The notes under the pieces are model-generated. The model was not told where the DNA came from, did no database searches, and worked only from the letters and a program-made list of their open reading frames with translations. From Casuarina equisetifolia (lineage: Eukaryota; Streptophyta; Magnoliopsida; Fagales; Casuarinaceae), in contig CM052361.1 of NCBI GenBank assembly GCA_028551475.1, positions 22,209,491 through 22,273,490 on the forward strand: 64,000 nucleotides of DNA, written 5' to 3'. Each line of letters begins with the position of its first letter. The first letter of the stretch is position 1. Below are positions 1 through 16,000 of the stretch, piece by piece. Position numbers and translations under genes: made by a program.

Positions 1-2644
1 GACGGACCGACACATGTTGAGGGGACCAACCCGTGACTTTTATAAGCCTTAGGAAATTGAATGGAAGCCTAGTATAGGTTGGATGCTCTATAAAAAGCCA
101 TGTGGACATGGCCATCTTAGATATATGGTGTATGCCACTTTTGTTATATGGTCCAGTGCTTGAAATAATATACTAAAACCTCTTGCTATCTTGATTTTGT
201 TGTGTTATTATCCAATTTATCCTAACTCTGATTTTCTTCTAAACAAAACGACATCTCTCAAGCCACCCAATCCACCAACTTGAAATGTCTAGAATGGGTT
301 GAGAAAAAAATACCTTCATTCAAGACTACGCCGACTGCATCGAGAAACAGACCTCCACCGATCCGTGAGAAACCTATGTAGATTCGTGAGAAATCTTCAC
401 AACCGGAGGACAACGAGAATTGGGCAGAGCAAAGTAATTGAAAATCAAGGCAAACGACACCTTCTCATTTTCGCAACAAGCAGTGGAAAGGAGACAACAC
501 CAATTTCAAGAAGAAAATGGAATGGAACGATAAAAAAAAAAAAAAAAAAAGGGTTCAAGAGACGAGAAATCCTACTTCAACACCATGTTGGCAAAGGTAA
601 GTGATTTCCTTGAAGGCAGTGAAATTATTGAGCAAAATCAAGAATATCAAGACATATAGGCCCGAACACTAGAAATATAAAGCTAATATTAACACTTGCC
701 GAAGACTACAAGAACCCCTATATACTTTTTTACTGGTTACAAATTCTACGGGCCTATACAAGATAAATGGGCTACAGCCCAATGTAAATGAAAATGTACC
801 CAAAAAGGGAAAGAAAACCCAAGAAGCCCAACGTGACACAATGAACACCAGTATCTCACATAGCGATCGCGGGTGGTCCGAATGAATACCAAATTAAGAT
901 ACTTATTTTTAGTGATGATTGGTAGGTTTGACCTTATTAAAAATTATTAGAATTATTTTTTTAATAATATGTGAGTTTATTTATTTAAGAGCAAGAAAAT
1001 TTAAAAGCTTAAAAACATATTGTAATATTACAATTTACTTAAAAGAAAATCGAGTTTGAAATCTTTTAGTTATAAATAATAAAATATTTGTGTAAAAGAA
1101 TTTAATATTTTTAAATAAAGATGTTTTCTTACATACTACATTTTAAAAAATTTATTTTGAAAACATTTATGATTTTATTTATACTATATATAATAGATAC
1201 ATGCTAAGAAAAAAAAATTTAAAAATTTTATAGCCAAAGCATTTCTTTAGTTACTTTAATCATCTACTATAATTTAAAGTTTTAATCATTGATAGTCTTA
1301 TGAAGGCCTTATTGTGCAAGGATATTTAATCAAATTTACTTAGTTTAAGTACATTAAAAAAATGTGACTTACTTTTAAATTGAAACTTACAAAAATTTAA
1401 ATACAAGTCAATTAAGAGAAACTATTAAAGAAGCACTTTTGTTACAAGAAGTCTATCCTTACATAAGATTCATGTAATGAGGTTGTGTTTACTGATTATA
1501 TTTGATCATGTTAAGTCATATCATTCAACCTATTAACTCGGTATAATAAATTATTAGGATTATTATTATTACTGTTTTATTTTAGTGGCATGTACATGGT
1601 TTACGCCCAACCCTATTCTGTATTTACTGTTTTGTTTCCAGCTTGTACGTAAGTGATGTATAAGAACTCAGACTCTTTGATTCTTTCGGTAAGTGTGAAT
1701 ATACACCCGGCCTCGGGCATTCTGAAATCGATGTCTTGTAATTGCCTTGCGTGAGTTATGCTGGTTGAATGGTGTCCATTTATGTGAAGGCGGACGAGAA
1801 TCGTCAGAAATAGTTTAATTGAAAACAAAAAAAAAAATCGCATAATATATGGCTGATCCTGTTATGGCTACGTGCAGATATACTAGAGAATGAGAGAATG
1901 AGAGAATTCCCCATTTTTAGAAAACACAATTCCTTTTTTCTTTTTTCTTTTTTCTTTTTTCTTTTTTGTGAAATTTGTGAGACTCAAAACTGCCGACGCA
2001 AACGAATCAACTCCAGAAAGAGAACTAAAGAAATTTTACGGGGCTGGCACCTTGACTGAGTAAGTTTAGCATATTATTCAATTTTTTCACATTTTGACGG
2101 TGGGTTCAGCCCCTCTGGCAGGACTTTCTGGAAGCTTTTGATTCTTTCTTTGGTTGATAATGCCTCGAGAAGTCAAGAGCAGCCACCCAAGTTTTTCACC
2201 TACACAAAAGTAAAATCTAGACATCTGGGTCTAGCCTGTTTGATCTAACAAGAAGTTCTATTCAACATTGACGAATCATATCGTGTAAAGGAGGCTAGAA
2301 GATAGTCCATTCTGACGGCAATATTTTTCGGTAAAAGAGAATTCTGTTCAAATAATAACCAGTTCTTTGTTGCCACATAGTCAATCAGCAGGATCTCGGT
2401 TGAATATACAACAGTAAGTTTGAATGACGGACCATAGTGCCGTTCAAGCACAAGTTGTCTGCAGAATACAATTCTATGGTACAAAGTCATGAACCAAAGT
2501 AGTAATAAATGCATTTTCCGAGTTGAAGCTTCTATAAAGCATTTGCGTGAGAAAAAGCTTAGTCATTAAAGCCTCATTTTCTGACCCTCAGACAGAGTTG
2601 CCTTTAGATACCTCATCAGACTCCGAAGGCCCAATGCTGCACTC
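1..2644. other. Intergenic region, no gene recognised
   Basis: No reading frame here resembles a known protein. The stretch is AT-rich with A-runs (about 531-549). A block at about 650-850 rich in 'gggcc...cagccca' motifs could be a worn repeat end, but no terminal repeats were found. Bases 2645-2707 continue the decayed 3' tail of the CRK gene that follows. Confidence 0.5.
1933..1967. repeat. (CTTTTTT)n microsatellite
   Basis: Five tandem copies of the 7-bp unit CTTTTTT, seen directly. It is a simple sequence repeat with no associated gene. Confidence 0.85.
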
Positions 2645-2707
2645 CTATCGGGATGTGTCTGAGTCAATGTTACTATGCATAAAGAATGCAGGCTGTGAGG
2701 GTACTGG
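2645..2707 (-). pseudogene. Orphaned 3' coding tail of CRK-1
   Basis: In-frame continuation after the premature TAG: PVPSQPAFFMHSNIDSDTSR, then a stop. It matches the tail of the neighbouring CRK-2 ([19 protein letters not shown]), which shows the TAG is a recent nonsense change and not the native end. Confidence 0.75.
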
Positions 2708-5717
<3,010 letters not shown>

Positions 5718-5783
5718 TGCCTATTTGTCGGATTAAATGCTATGTTTGTGGCCTTGGGAGATCATATAGGCTTTTAAAGAGAA

Positions 5784-5789
5784 GGTCAA
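5784..5789 (-). promoter_or_regulatory. Putative W-box upstream of CRK-1
   Basis: GGTCAA on the plus strand reads TTGACC on the minus strand, a WRKY-factor site, about 70 bp before the CRK-1 ATG. A TATA-like TATATG lies further downstream in the gene's direction (about 5763-5768). WRKY control of CRKs is common family knowledge; binding here is inferred from sequence alone. Confidence 0.3.
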
Positions 5790-6290
5790 AAAGTATGTTG
5801 GACGATGCAATTGATTATTCCGTTGTCTTGAAAAATCGAACGTTGAATTGGTACACCGACCTTTCGAAATTAAGTTCTCTGTCAATAAAGTTGGCCGGTG
5901 CAGCGCAATCTAAAATATAACATTTGAAGCGCCGGGGATTACGTCAAGAATGGAACCAGAGCACATGGCCCAGCGCACGAAACTATTGTCTACAGAAACA
6001 TTAAGTGAGCATTATCTGATCTCTAAGAGAAAGGAGCCCATTTGTGCGAAAGTTTGATTCATTCTACTTTCTCGGTTGTTCATGGACCGAGGGCCTTCTC
6101 GTGATTCGAATTCTAATCCGGTCATTAACAGCGGCGGGTTGACAGAGACAACAGTGGTAGAGGACAAGCCACGATGCCTATGGGTTATCTTCCTGCAAAG
6201 TCCGTGGACTAGATGCGGATCCACCGAACTTTTTTTTATCTCCATTTTGCTGTAGTAAGATTGAACCATTCTCCAAAAAAGTACATCTTT

Positions 6291-6360
6291 TTACTTGGTA
6301 AACAGCACAAAATCCACCTTGCTTAATCTCATTTGTTTCAAAAGTAGTTGCAGGTTTGAC
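6291..6360 (-). pseudogene. Relic of a CRK kinase exon 3
   Basis: Minus-strand translation gives ATTTFETNEIKQGGFCAVYQ, clearly derived from the [21 protein letters not shown] segment encoded by exon 3 of CRK-1. The glycine loop is damaged (GGFG changed to GGFC) and the conserved Lys is Gln. The splice donor after the exon is lost (CAAG followed by TA instead of GT). No other exons are recognisable nearby, so this is the last trace of a third CRK copy. Confidence 0.7.
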
Positions 6361-7561
6361 GAAGAAAAACTCTTATGAGAATTTGCTTGCTTCTAGTTTC
6401 CTAATCTTGACCTTAAGCACAATTCAGAAAAGTCCTCTTTTGAATTCTTAAAAAGCCATATCAATTTACATAAGATTTTCTTTTTCATAAAAGTTCCTTT
6501 TGATGTTTCATGCATTTATTAAACATACATGATGGATTAAATTTGTAACTAATATAATCATACGTAGATAATAGTATAGACTTATAATTACGATTGCCTA
6601 CAGCCATCCTTATGATAATATAACTACCATTATTAAAATGTTAGGGAAATTACAAAACTCACCTTCTACCTCTAGTCCTGTTTAGTGCTGAGATACCATA
6701 ATGACCCTTACAACTTGTTATATTGGGATATCCTTCGATCTCAAGAAGTTCTAAAGGCAAAAATAACATCCCAAAACAAAAATTATTGAGAACAAACGAA
6801 GAAAAAAGTCAAATATGAAAAGCTAACAGAATAATTTCAATTGAAATATAATAAGGAATTAGATCCAATTTCTGATTTAGAGCTGTCTTTACAAGAAATG
6901 ATGCCGGGAACTCATTATTGGTTACTTTAAGTTTATTTTTTAGATATATTTTAGTGTAGACCCACCATTGAGCTAAAATAAAATATTAAAAAAAAAAAAA
7001 GAAGAGACAGTATACGTCCCAAGTCCACCTTGTGTTTATTCCATGGCAATTTAAAATCATTCATATAGTTAGTATTTTATGAAAATATTAAGTGGACAGC
7101 TGTACACTTTCATTATCTCTTCGTTGTTCAGTGGGCTTTCACATGCGTTGAATAACAACCTATCTCTGAGATCCAGTTGATAGGACAGAAGTGATCGGCG
7201 CAAATAATTTATGGTTTGTGCTTTATAGATACAGACAAAGACCAGTCAAAATTTTCGTCTTTCAAAGTTGACAAAATAGACAAGGCTCATATTTCCACGT
7301 ATAAACAATTGTCTTCTACTGAAAAGCCAAAAAGAAGAGAAATACAACCGAGAAAAGGGCGTTTTACGAGTATTAACAAGCATTAATACTCATTTTAGTA
7401 TTAACAAGCTTGGATTTTATGCCTCTTTTTAACGTGCACGGAATCACAAAGGCTTTCGTCTTCGACATGGCAATTGATGGCTGGAAAAGAGAGGTAGTGG
7501 GAAAGGGGGTGGAAAGAATTACCTCATGTTGCTTCAAATGGACCTTAAGCGAACTGAAATA

Positions 7562-10500
7562 TTACCGAGGATATAACTCAGTCACTGAAGCCTCATTTGC
7601 TGACACTTGGAAGGATCGGTCTGATGATATGTCTGATTCCAGATTGCTGTGCATAAAATATCCAGGTCGTGAGGGTACTGATAATGTCATAGAGTGACTG
7701 TCAAGCATGAGAATAATTGAAGCCATTGTTGGTCTATCTGCTACATTTTCTTGAACGCATAGCAATGCGATGTGAATGCATCGGACTATTTCCATTGTTG
7801 AATTGTTTCTCAATATGGGATCGATAAGATTTGAAGCTATCCCTTCCCTCCAACTTATCCAAGCCTGCAAGATAATTACACGCTAGACTTAATATCAAGA
7901 GACCAAAATTTTTTCTTTACAAGTGTGTGTGCATTAACATTAATAAAATTATGGTCTAATGAAATATCTATAAATAATTTTACTTACATAGCTAAGAAGA
8001 TCTTCCATATTTTCTCCCACACGGAAATAACCATTCTTTTGCCCTGATATTATCTCTAGTATTAGTACGCCAAAACTAAAGACATCAGATTTTACTGAAA
8101 AATGTCCACGCATTGCATACTCAGGAGCCATATATCCACTGTATAAAAACACCAACAATAGAATTGTTACAAAAGAAAATGAACCTTCCAAATTTTTTTA
8201 TAAATTCTTTCAATTGATTCTAGAATTATAGGAAGAATGATATGATTTCCATTTGCCAACAAAATGACATATAAATGATAATATAAATCATGCAATGTTA
8301 TAATTGATTTTGCTAGAATTTATTCAAATACTTACTAAGTTCCAACGATTCTTCTTGTGTTTCCATGAGTTTGATCTGATATAAACAATCTTGCCATGCC
8401 AAAATCTGCAATTTTGGGATTCATTTCTAAATCTAATAAAATATTATTAGTTTTAAGATTACGATGAATAATACGAAATTGTGAATCCTCATGAAGGTAA
8501 AGAAGGCCTCGAGCAATGCCTAATATGATTTTGTAACGACTTCCCCAATCTAGAAGAACACGTTTGATAGGATCTGCATATTCACTTCACTATATCAATG
8601 TACTTATCATGTACATATTAAATTGTATTCATTCAATCTAAAATAGGATATTATGAAATTTAAAGGAAAAGTATGACCATACCAAATATGAAGAGATCAA
8701 GGCTTGCATTTGGCATAAACTCATAAATAAGAAGCCTTTCATTTCTTTCCAAAGAAAACGCTAAGAGTCTAACTAAGTTACGATGTTGAAGCTTAGCCAT
8801 TAGCAAGACCTCATTCTTAAATTCTTGATCTCCTTGTCCAGAACCACTTGACAACCTTTTGACAGCTATTTCTTGACCATTTGAAAGCTTACCCTAAATA
8901 TATGCATAATAAATAAGTATACAATAGATTTTAGCTTCTTATACCAAAAAGATGACTTTCTACAACATAGTATTTCCAAATTACCTTGTAAACAATACCA
9001 AATCCACCTTGGCCAAGCTTATTTGTGTCAGAAAAATTCTCTGTTGCAACTTTGATTATGTCGAAGTCGATTTCCAATGCTTCAGCACCACTAATTTTAT
9101 TCACTGTTTTGCACGAGGAATATGTTTGTGCACACGAATTAGCTACAAAAGTGCATTGCTTAAAGAAGTTGCATACAACATTCATATATAATTCGTCCAC
9201 CAATGCTTAATATGACAACAATAATGTGCTCTTCTAGACTACTCCGTGTGCATTGGTGAAAGTCATTTTTTGGGACACACATCTTTTCATATCTAGCTCA
9301 TCTTTCCTTTTAAAAAAAACGAACCAACATCAAATCAATAATAGATACTAAATCTATCATCTTCCAATACACAACTTATCTTTTTAACAAACTCTCCAAA
9401 TCACATCAAATCACATCATCTTCTTTATTAGTTATGGGTCATTCTTATCAACATTGTGCCATAAAAATAAGTGTAATATTTTTTTTACTAAGTAAAAGGG
9501 ATGATTATATGTCCCGAGATCTCCCATGGCTCACTTAATACTTATAATCTTTTTTTTTTTATTATTACTATTATTACAACTACTATAAAGAACTAACTTT
9601 AATAATAGATCTATCACATATATTTTACTTGTCTAAATTTGGTGTTTACTTTTATACTCTGTAGAAAGAAAATCTTGAAATAAACAAAAATGAGAAACTT
9701 GTACTCACTTTCAGCTTTCTTCCTTTGTCTTCTCACTCTGAAACAAATGCAAACACAGCCGCAGGTTGTTAAAACCACAGTAACAAGAACCACCACAACT
9801 ATAATGGTAGTTCGGGATGAGTTACTCTCCTTCCCTGCAAAAGCCACAAATTTGTCTGGATGAAAACATTACAGATATTCGGATAACTTGTAAATAGATT
9901 TGCAATACAGTAAAGTACAAAAAGCTTACTGGCCTTGGTTCTTTATTATATTTGTTAGGTAAAAAGATAAAGGAAACAAAGATGTGAATCATTATTTTCT
10001 GGAAAAGATAGTCACGGTTCTAAATAGATCAATTATATCACTTATTTAGACAAAATTTGAAGATCTTTTCCTTTATGAACAGTTTGTATACTATATTTGG
10101 TTGTGGAAATAGATTGAAGAAGGAGAATAGGAACCATACCCTTTGCCGACGGAAGAGGAGATGGTGATGGCGGCGATACGTCAGGAATATTGCTATAGAA
10201 ACGGTCGTTCTCATACCTCAAGTTACAGCTAGGTGTAAGAACTCTCACTCCTGCGGCGTCATCACAACAAGTTGGAATATATCTGATAGTCGAATTCAGG
10301 CAATTGCTGCATTCTTTCTCATCCAAGTCAGGAGTACACTGCAGAAGTGCATATATAGTAAAGTATGTGGTGTTCGCAATTCCAGTTGCAAGCTTCCTAA
10401 GGGATCCACTGGTTGCAGCCTCACTTCTTAGCGTTTCGAGCAAGGCCAGTCGCACTTGCTTGAACGTCCCACTCGGTTCCTCTACTTTTAAGCTGCTTTG

Positions 10501-10929
10501 CAGAGCTCCCACAGGCTCAGACTCCATGACACCAAATATAGATTTGTTCGAATATCGTACGGTACAGTTCATGTACCACATGATGCCTTCCTTCTGGTCT
10601 GGGCACCACAATAAGAGCTCGTGAGCAGACATATTGACACAGCTAGTGCAGGCACTTGGCGTTTGGTCTCCTCTGCAAAGCGCGACTGCGTTAACTTTGT
10701 CGGAGTTCTCTCCGGCGGAGAAATTGTAAAACCCATTATCGATTTGCTTCCTAGAAGAGAGGGTGGAAAGGAGGCTGTTGAGATTCGCCCGGTAGGTACT
10801 GTTTCTTGTAACATTACCAGTAGTAGAACACTCATGGACGATGTAGGGATCTCGTTGCGCAACGGTGGAGATAACAAGCTGGATAACTATGGCACAGAAT
10901 ATGAAAAGCAGCAGTCTCGAAGTATCCAT
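7562..10929 (-). CDS. Cysteine-rich receptor-like kinase (CRK-2) with HRN catalytic loop
   Basis: Seven exons: 10929-10140, 9834-9709, 9103-8985, 8893-8683, 8573-8336, 8138-7988 and 7864-7562. They sum to 1,938 nt (645 residues plus stop) with consistent phases. The product starts with a signal peptide ([20 protein letters not shown]), then two DUF26 domains ([26 protein letters not shown]), a proline-rich linker, a Val-rich transmembrane helix and a kinase domain. GQGGFG, the VAIK-type Lys (IAVKRL), DFG and APE are present. The catalytic loop reads HRNLKTNN instead of HRDLK(A/P)SN: codon 8458-8460 is AAT, so the proton-accepting Asp is Asn. No stop or splice defect is visible, so the gene looks expressible but probably encodes a catalytically weak or dead kinase. 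The full C-terminal tail is present, unlike in CRK-1. Confidence 0.88.
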
Positions 10930-12879
10930 TCTCGTTGTCGCTCTGTGTTCTGTATAACAGGAAGATTTTTGATAGCTATGCTCTACTGGGTACGCGTGCT
11001 AAGGATCAAAGGGAATGGTAAAGTTGCATATGCTGCAACTTGCAACTACTTTTCATTATTGGACGCCCATGGTTTTTGAACAAAACGGAATCCAACTTTG
11101 GCTTTCTCAATACTTTTGTCGTCGGAGAGCAAGTTGGCAAGTTGGTGCACTGGCGTGAAGGTAGAGTTGGTGCATCCATTAAATTATTGTCAATTATACT
11201 AATATAAAAAATTGTTGTTATCATCATCTTTGTCCAGATGAGTGAGGGAACACAAGTTGATACTCGACGAAAGCCAAAAAGGGATGGGGCCGATCGAAGA
11301 GGGCGGCGGAGGAAGAAAGTATATTGTATTTCTATGGTTTTTGGATGTTTCAAAAGAATCTGTACAGCCATATTTATAATCGCTACACTACATACATTAT
11401 AAAGGAAATTGTTCCATAAAGGAATCAAAATCAATCAAAGCAAATGAGCTTGCTTTCATGGTCGGAGCTGGAGCTGGAGCTGGGGCCGCCCCGTGCCAAG
11501 AAAGGAGAGAGGAAAACGCACATAACCCTATGCTCTAGGTGCCATATGGATGGTGAGGTGCTGAACGTCTTGGCAAGTGGCAGAATGATGTTGACGTCGC
11601 GATCCACGTTCCGCACATGGCCGATGTCCCATTGGCTAATGGGTTACTGTCCAAGGGAAGGTGTATGATGTTAGCAAAGCTTTACTCAATCTCAGTGCTA
11701 TTACTATTGCAGTGGATACGATCTTGTACAAAGTTTTCTTAAAAGGTAAACTTTGTTGTCACCTACAATGTTGAGAAATTTTTCTACAGCATTCTTTTGA
11801 ACATTTATTGCAACTTTTTTCTTGATTCGATTTATTATTTAGTGTAGTTTTGTTGTTTAGATTTTTGCCTAATCCTAAGAAAGTACATTTAAAAACTGCC
11901 AAAAGGTATTTAGGTAACTTATGGACACAATTTATTTTGAAATTTAGTGTCCTAGGAGCATTAAATTATGTAGGTTAGTGCAATAGACGCGATTCAGCAT
12001 AAGAGACCATGACGACGTCGTTTTGCGTAACTAACCTTTGTATTCAATTTATTACATTTAGTCCGTATTTAAATTTTGAATTCAAAATGGCATTTAGGAG
12101 CAAAAGCGATTAGAGTCTACCCATTTCATTCCGCAGTCCATGGCTTCTCCCATTCTTGCTCTCTCTTTCTCTGTCGCTCCAGAACTCCCAACGTTCTTGT
12201 TTCTGCTTGAATTAGTTGCCTCTGATTGTCAAGAAAGCTTGTTGACGGGTGATTCCGGGAATGGCAGGAAGACGGTCGATCATTCAAAATACTCCTCCGC
12301 GATGGTGCCTGTGAGAACTATCTGCGTTGGGGATGGTTCTCCTAGCCGCATTTCGATCATGGGAGTGACTGTAAGTTCCAGATTACCTTCCTTAATCCAA
12401 AGTTTCAACTAAATTGTCCTTGTATTTCTTAGCAATGCTGCTTAATTTGCTGTTCTGTATCTGCAAGAGACTTACAGCGACTCAACGGGCTCTTATGGAC
12501 GCGAAGGTCTTGTCCGTGTTCTTAAGTGGCGGAAACCCCCACAAGGTGGCCATGTTGGCTTCAGGGTAATATATCTCTGTCTGTGTATTCCTTCTTCTGT
12601 ATGAATACTTAGGAAACAGATTCTGGGATGATTTCACGGCCTGGTACACAAGTTGACAAAAGAAATGAAATCCTTTTCGATATTAATCGTGTGAGAAGGA
12701 AAATTCTTATAGATTTTCATGTGCGAGTTCGAGGCCGTGAGATACAATTCGGGCGATCGCTGGGATTGTTTCAGCCTTTTGTGGTAAATGCTTTTAGATT
12801 TGCTTTTGAATGCAATTTTTCGAAGAGCTTAGTGTATGTACTGACAAATTTTTTGTTTTCTAATTTGGGTTGATAATAG
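10930..12879. other. Region without a confidently identified gene
   Basis: CRK-2 upstream sequence is followed by moderately GC-rich patches. A (GGAGCT)n-like stretch lies near 11465-11485. A plus-strand frame at 12140-12412 begins MASPILALSFSV and meets a good splice donor (GTAAGT at about 12371). A second possible exon follows at about 12464-12565 (before GTAATA). I recognise no protein family. It could be a fragment of an unknown gene or chance. Confidence 0.4.
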
Positions 12880-13060
12880 GCTGCCCTTGGGTTAATCAAG
12901 CTTTCCCCATCAAAGAAAAGTTCAATCCAAATTCTACGTAATGTGAGTGGAATAGTGAAGCCCTTAAGGTATTCGACCTTTTTCTTAACTTACCACGGGA
13001 ATTTTACTTTCTCACTTATTTTTTCAAGGTGAACATCCTCCCTGACAGAATGACATTGGA
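12880..13060 (+). pseudogene. Relic of a PDR-type (ABCG) ABC transporter
   Basis: After an AG acceptor, 12880-12968 translates to ALGLIKLSPSKKSSIQ followed by ILRNVSGIVKPLR. This is the stretch just before the Walker A motif in full-size plant ABCG/PDR transporters. A GT donor follows at 12969. The next exon appears to start at 13049 and restores the R-MTL that should begin RMTLLLGPP, but the Walker A itself is missing. The preceding frame (about 12640-12800) may be the exon before, with weak similarity only. The rest of this roughly 1,400-residue family is absent, so this is a gene fragment. Confidence 0.6.
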
Positions 13061-16000
13061 AGGGCAGGAAAGTAGGGGAAGCCTTCCTACTATCACAAGC
13101 CGTGATTCAAGTTTCAACAGAGACAGGAGCGCAAGTGAGGAAGACTTAGGAGGGGGAAGTAAGAGTTGACGTAAAATGAATCAGCTGTCACGGCATGGCA
13201 TTTGATTTTTCACGAATTCTATTTCTCTAATAGACTGTAAGGTCGGTTTTCCAACATGTTCTGCGAGTTTCCCCTGTTCTTTTTGGAAATTGCGTACTGT
13301 TGCCTTTTCTGCTTGGCGAAACTGTTTCAAGAGATGGGTCATGCTTTCTGGTTGATGTTTTGAAATCAATAGTTGTGGTAGACAAACATTTTCTTTATAT
13401 AGTTGGAGACATCTATCTATATGATGCTTACAGTGATATTACTTTGAATAGGTGATTAGGAAAAGTAAGCACTTATCTACAGGTTGGAATGATTTGAAAA
13501 TAGTTTTTCACACAGGATGAAATAGGACAGTGATGAGTAATGCTTGGGATCCGTTGAGCAAGTTTGTATATTCATGATTTAGTACAAACTCAATCCCAAT
13601 TCTGCCTTTAGTCGTTCAAGTTACCCTACCTGTTTCTCAAACTTTAAGAATTATAGAAATAGAAAGGGAAAAACCCCCTGTACAAGTTATGAATTCTTTC
13701 TTTTTCCCGGGAGGAGGGGACCGAAGAGAAAAGAAGAAATTGAAAGCTTGATTAAATGATGAACTTTGATGAATGATTATGCTGGGAAGCTACCTTTCAG
13801 TTTCTTTTGGTGTGTGTACAGTCTCTTGCTTTTGTTTTTCGGCTATTTTTGGAATTAAATATTAAACTATGTGAACATCAGTTATAGTTTTGAAGATCTA
13901 TCTATTTGTTGCAGCACAAGGAAAAGTACCAGTGGGAGGTAGGAAATACGCAAGTAATAGGTGCACAACTTATCACCTTCAATGGTTATCTCACAAAGCT
14001 TTCTCAAAAAGTGTCCAAAAAAACTCAAAAAGAAAAACAAAGAGAGGAGAAAACAGAAGAAGGATGAAAACGTTAGAACAAATATGACAAACCTACTCAA
14101 GCAGCCTTGAATAGCAACCCGACAGATCCACCAGCCAGTTGCCTTCTTTCATAATCAATCACTCTCTCATTCCTTCTCCCTCACCATTTTTCTTTCATCT
14201 GTGAAGCCTCTTCCTCTTGAATTATTAGCTTGGTTCAGCAGTCCACACCAGCATGAGATGTAAAAATTCAACTCCTCTTGGCTTTAACTGGTTGTCAATA
14301 AATGTTATTTTCTCTGAATAGGACTGTGCTCTGCAATGGAGGAAGAAAAGGCAGCGCCTTTTCATGTGAACAACAGATTTCTTGGCATTGAATAGCTTGC
14401 TTGTGGAAGACAATATTATGAAAAGGTATTCCTCCTCTTTACTTTTCTATAAGTTGATCCAAAGAAAAGAAGAATAGAAAACTCCCTCAAGTTATTGGAA
14501 TCTTTCTTTTCTATGGTTAACATGAATAAAAAAAGGTCCTTTTAAAATTTACTTATATGAGGATAAGTAAGAAATAATTCTTTTTCATGGAAGAGAATTC
14601 ATATAGTTAGGTGATAGAGAAGTTCACAAGTAATCTCTCTCCATCTCTTGCACGATATGATTATAGTAATATTTCTATATTATTCAATTGGAAATTGTTG
14701 TTAAAGTTCTTTATTTATGGATCATGCACCCATAAGAATGATACAATGATAAATGTTCTATATTTATGCCAAATGCTTGGGGAATTTGTTGTGCATGCTA
14801 ATTATTACCTAGCATTTTAGTGTCTTTTTGTACTTTTTGCACTTACCAAAAGAGATATTATCAACAATTAATCCATAAGTATGATTGGTTTCATTGTCAC
14901 ACAAATTCATTTTCATACTTTTATTATAGTGTTGTGATTAACTAATTTACGTTCAAAATTGTATGACTAATAAAATTTAGTGGGAAGTATATTACAACTT
15001 GTAAATTGTAACCTACTGTTACCAATCATCTTATCAAAGTCTTTTTAGAAGGTTTGCTGAAAATGAATTTGGTTCTTTGACTTACAAATGGTGCAAAATT
15101 AATCTTCATGATTAAGATGACGTAGTTGTTCTACTACTCATGTAGATGATATTTGATTTCAATGTACAATTTCCATGTTAGAAAGGTAATCTACATAGAT
15201 TCTTTGGTTTTGTATGTTTAATTATTTCTTCTATTCTTTCATATTTGTAGAAATCATGGCATCTATGTTTTTCCTAGGAAGCTTGGCGTGTGTTTGGCTT
15301 ATGATTCAGGTCATATTTTATGTTGCTAAATTCTTGCTCATGAATAGATATGTGAACAGTTCCTTTGAGTGCTGTGCTTGTTCAGGCCAATCTAACCAAA
15401 CGCTTTCATTTCTGCCTGTAGAATGATTTGGTGCCTGGATGGGGATTGGATTTTGCTCTCAGGAGATGCGTAGAGATCAATGGGCTTTTCTTTCTTTCTC
15501 GCTTCCTGTCTTTCTTTCTTTTTCTCATTTGCTTTCATGCCTTTTCTCGTTGTATGATGTAGCTAACGTTTGCTTGATATCTTGATAGCCCAGTTACCTT
15601 TTATTGATTTCTTTTCCTGTGTATTTTGCAAAGGACCAAGGTAGCCTATTGAAGGTCTGTGGTAGTAATGCCTATCGGGATTTAGAGCCCCTTTGTTGGT
15701 GGATTGCTGTCACTATCGTCTTTTTTGTTTATTCATTAGAGAAATTCTTATATAAAGATTGACTTTCTTGATTGTGATCTTGAATCTTGTACATCAAAGT
15801 CACAGTAGTTTTTTTCCTTTTTTTTTTAAATGAGAAAAAAAGGGACTTTGATGTCGAGTGGTAGGAGGGTAAGAAATTGATAGCAAAAGGGCAAAACTAA
15901 GTATATGGAACATCGCCGTTTAAGTCCTTTTGGTCCTGGTAGTCTGAACAGGGTTCAAACATTTTTTTCTCGTCCTCATGGACTATCACTCTGCAGGTTT

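Larger units (their letters stand above)
5718..7561. other. Intergenic region between the two CRK genes
   Basis: Holds the CRK-1 promoter side and a decayed kinase exon (6291-6360, listed separately). The rest is AT-rich with no supported gene. A few short open frames at 6012-6269 and 7410-7700 have no recognisable similarity; the second partly overlaps CRK-2 exon 7 in antisense. Confidence 0.5.

Noticed and set aside
299-604. Basic 101-codon plus-strand frame
   Set aside because: It includes a poly-Lys stretch from an A-run and has no similarity or splice support.
10621-11079. 152-codon plus-strand frame
   Set aside because: It runs antisense to the signal peptide and first DUF26 domain of CRK-2 exon 1, whose coding sense is clear.
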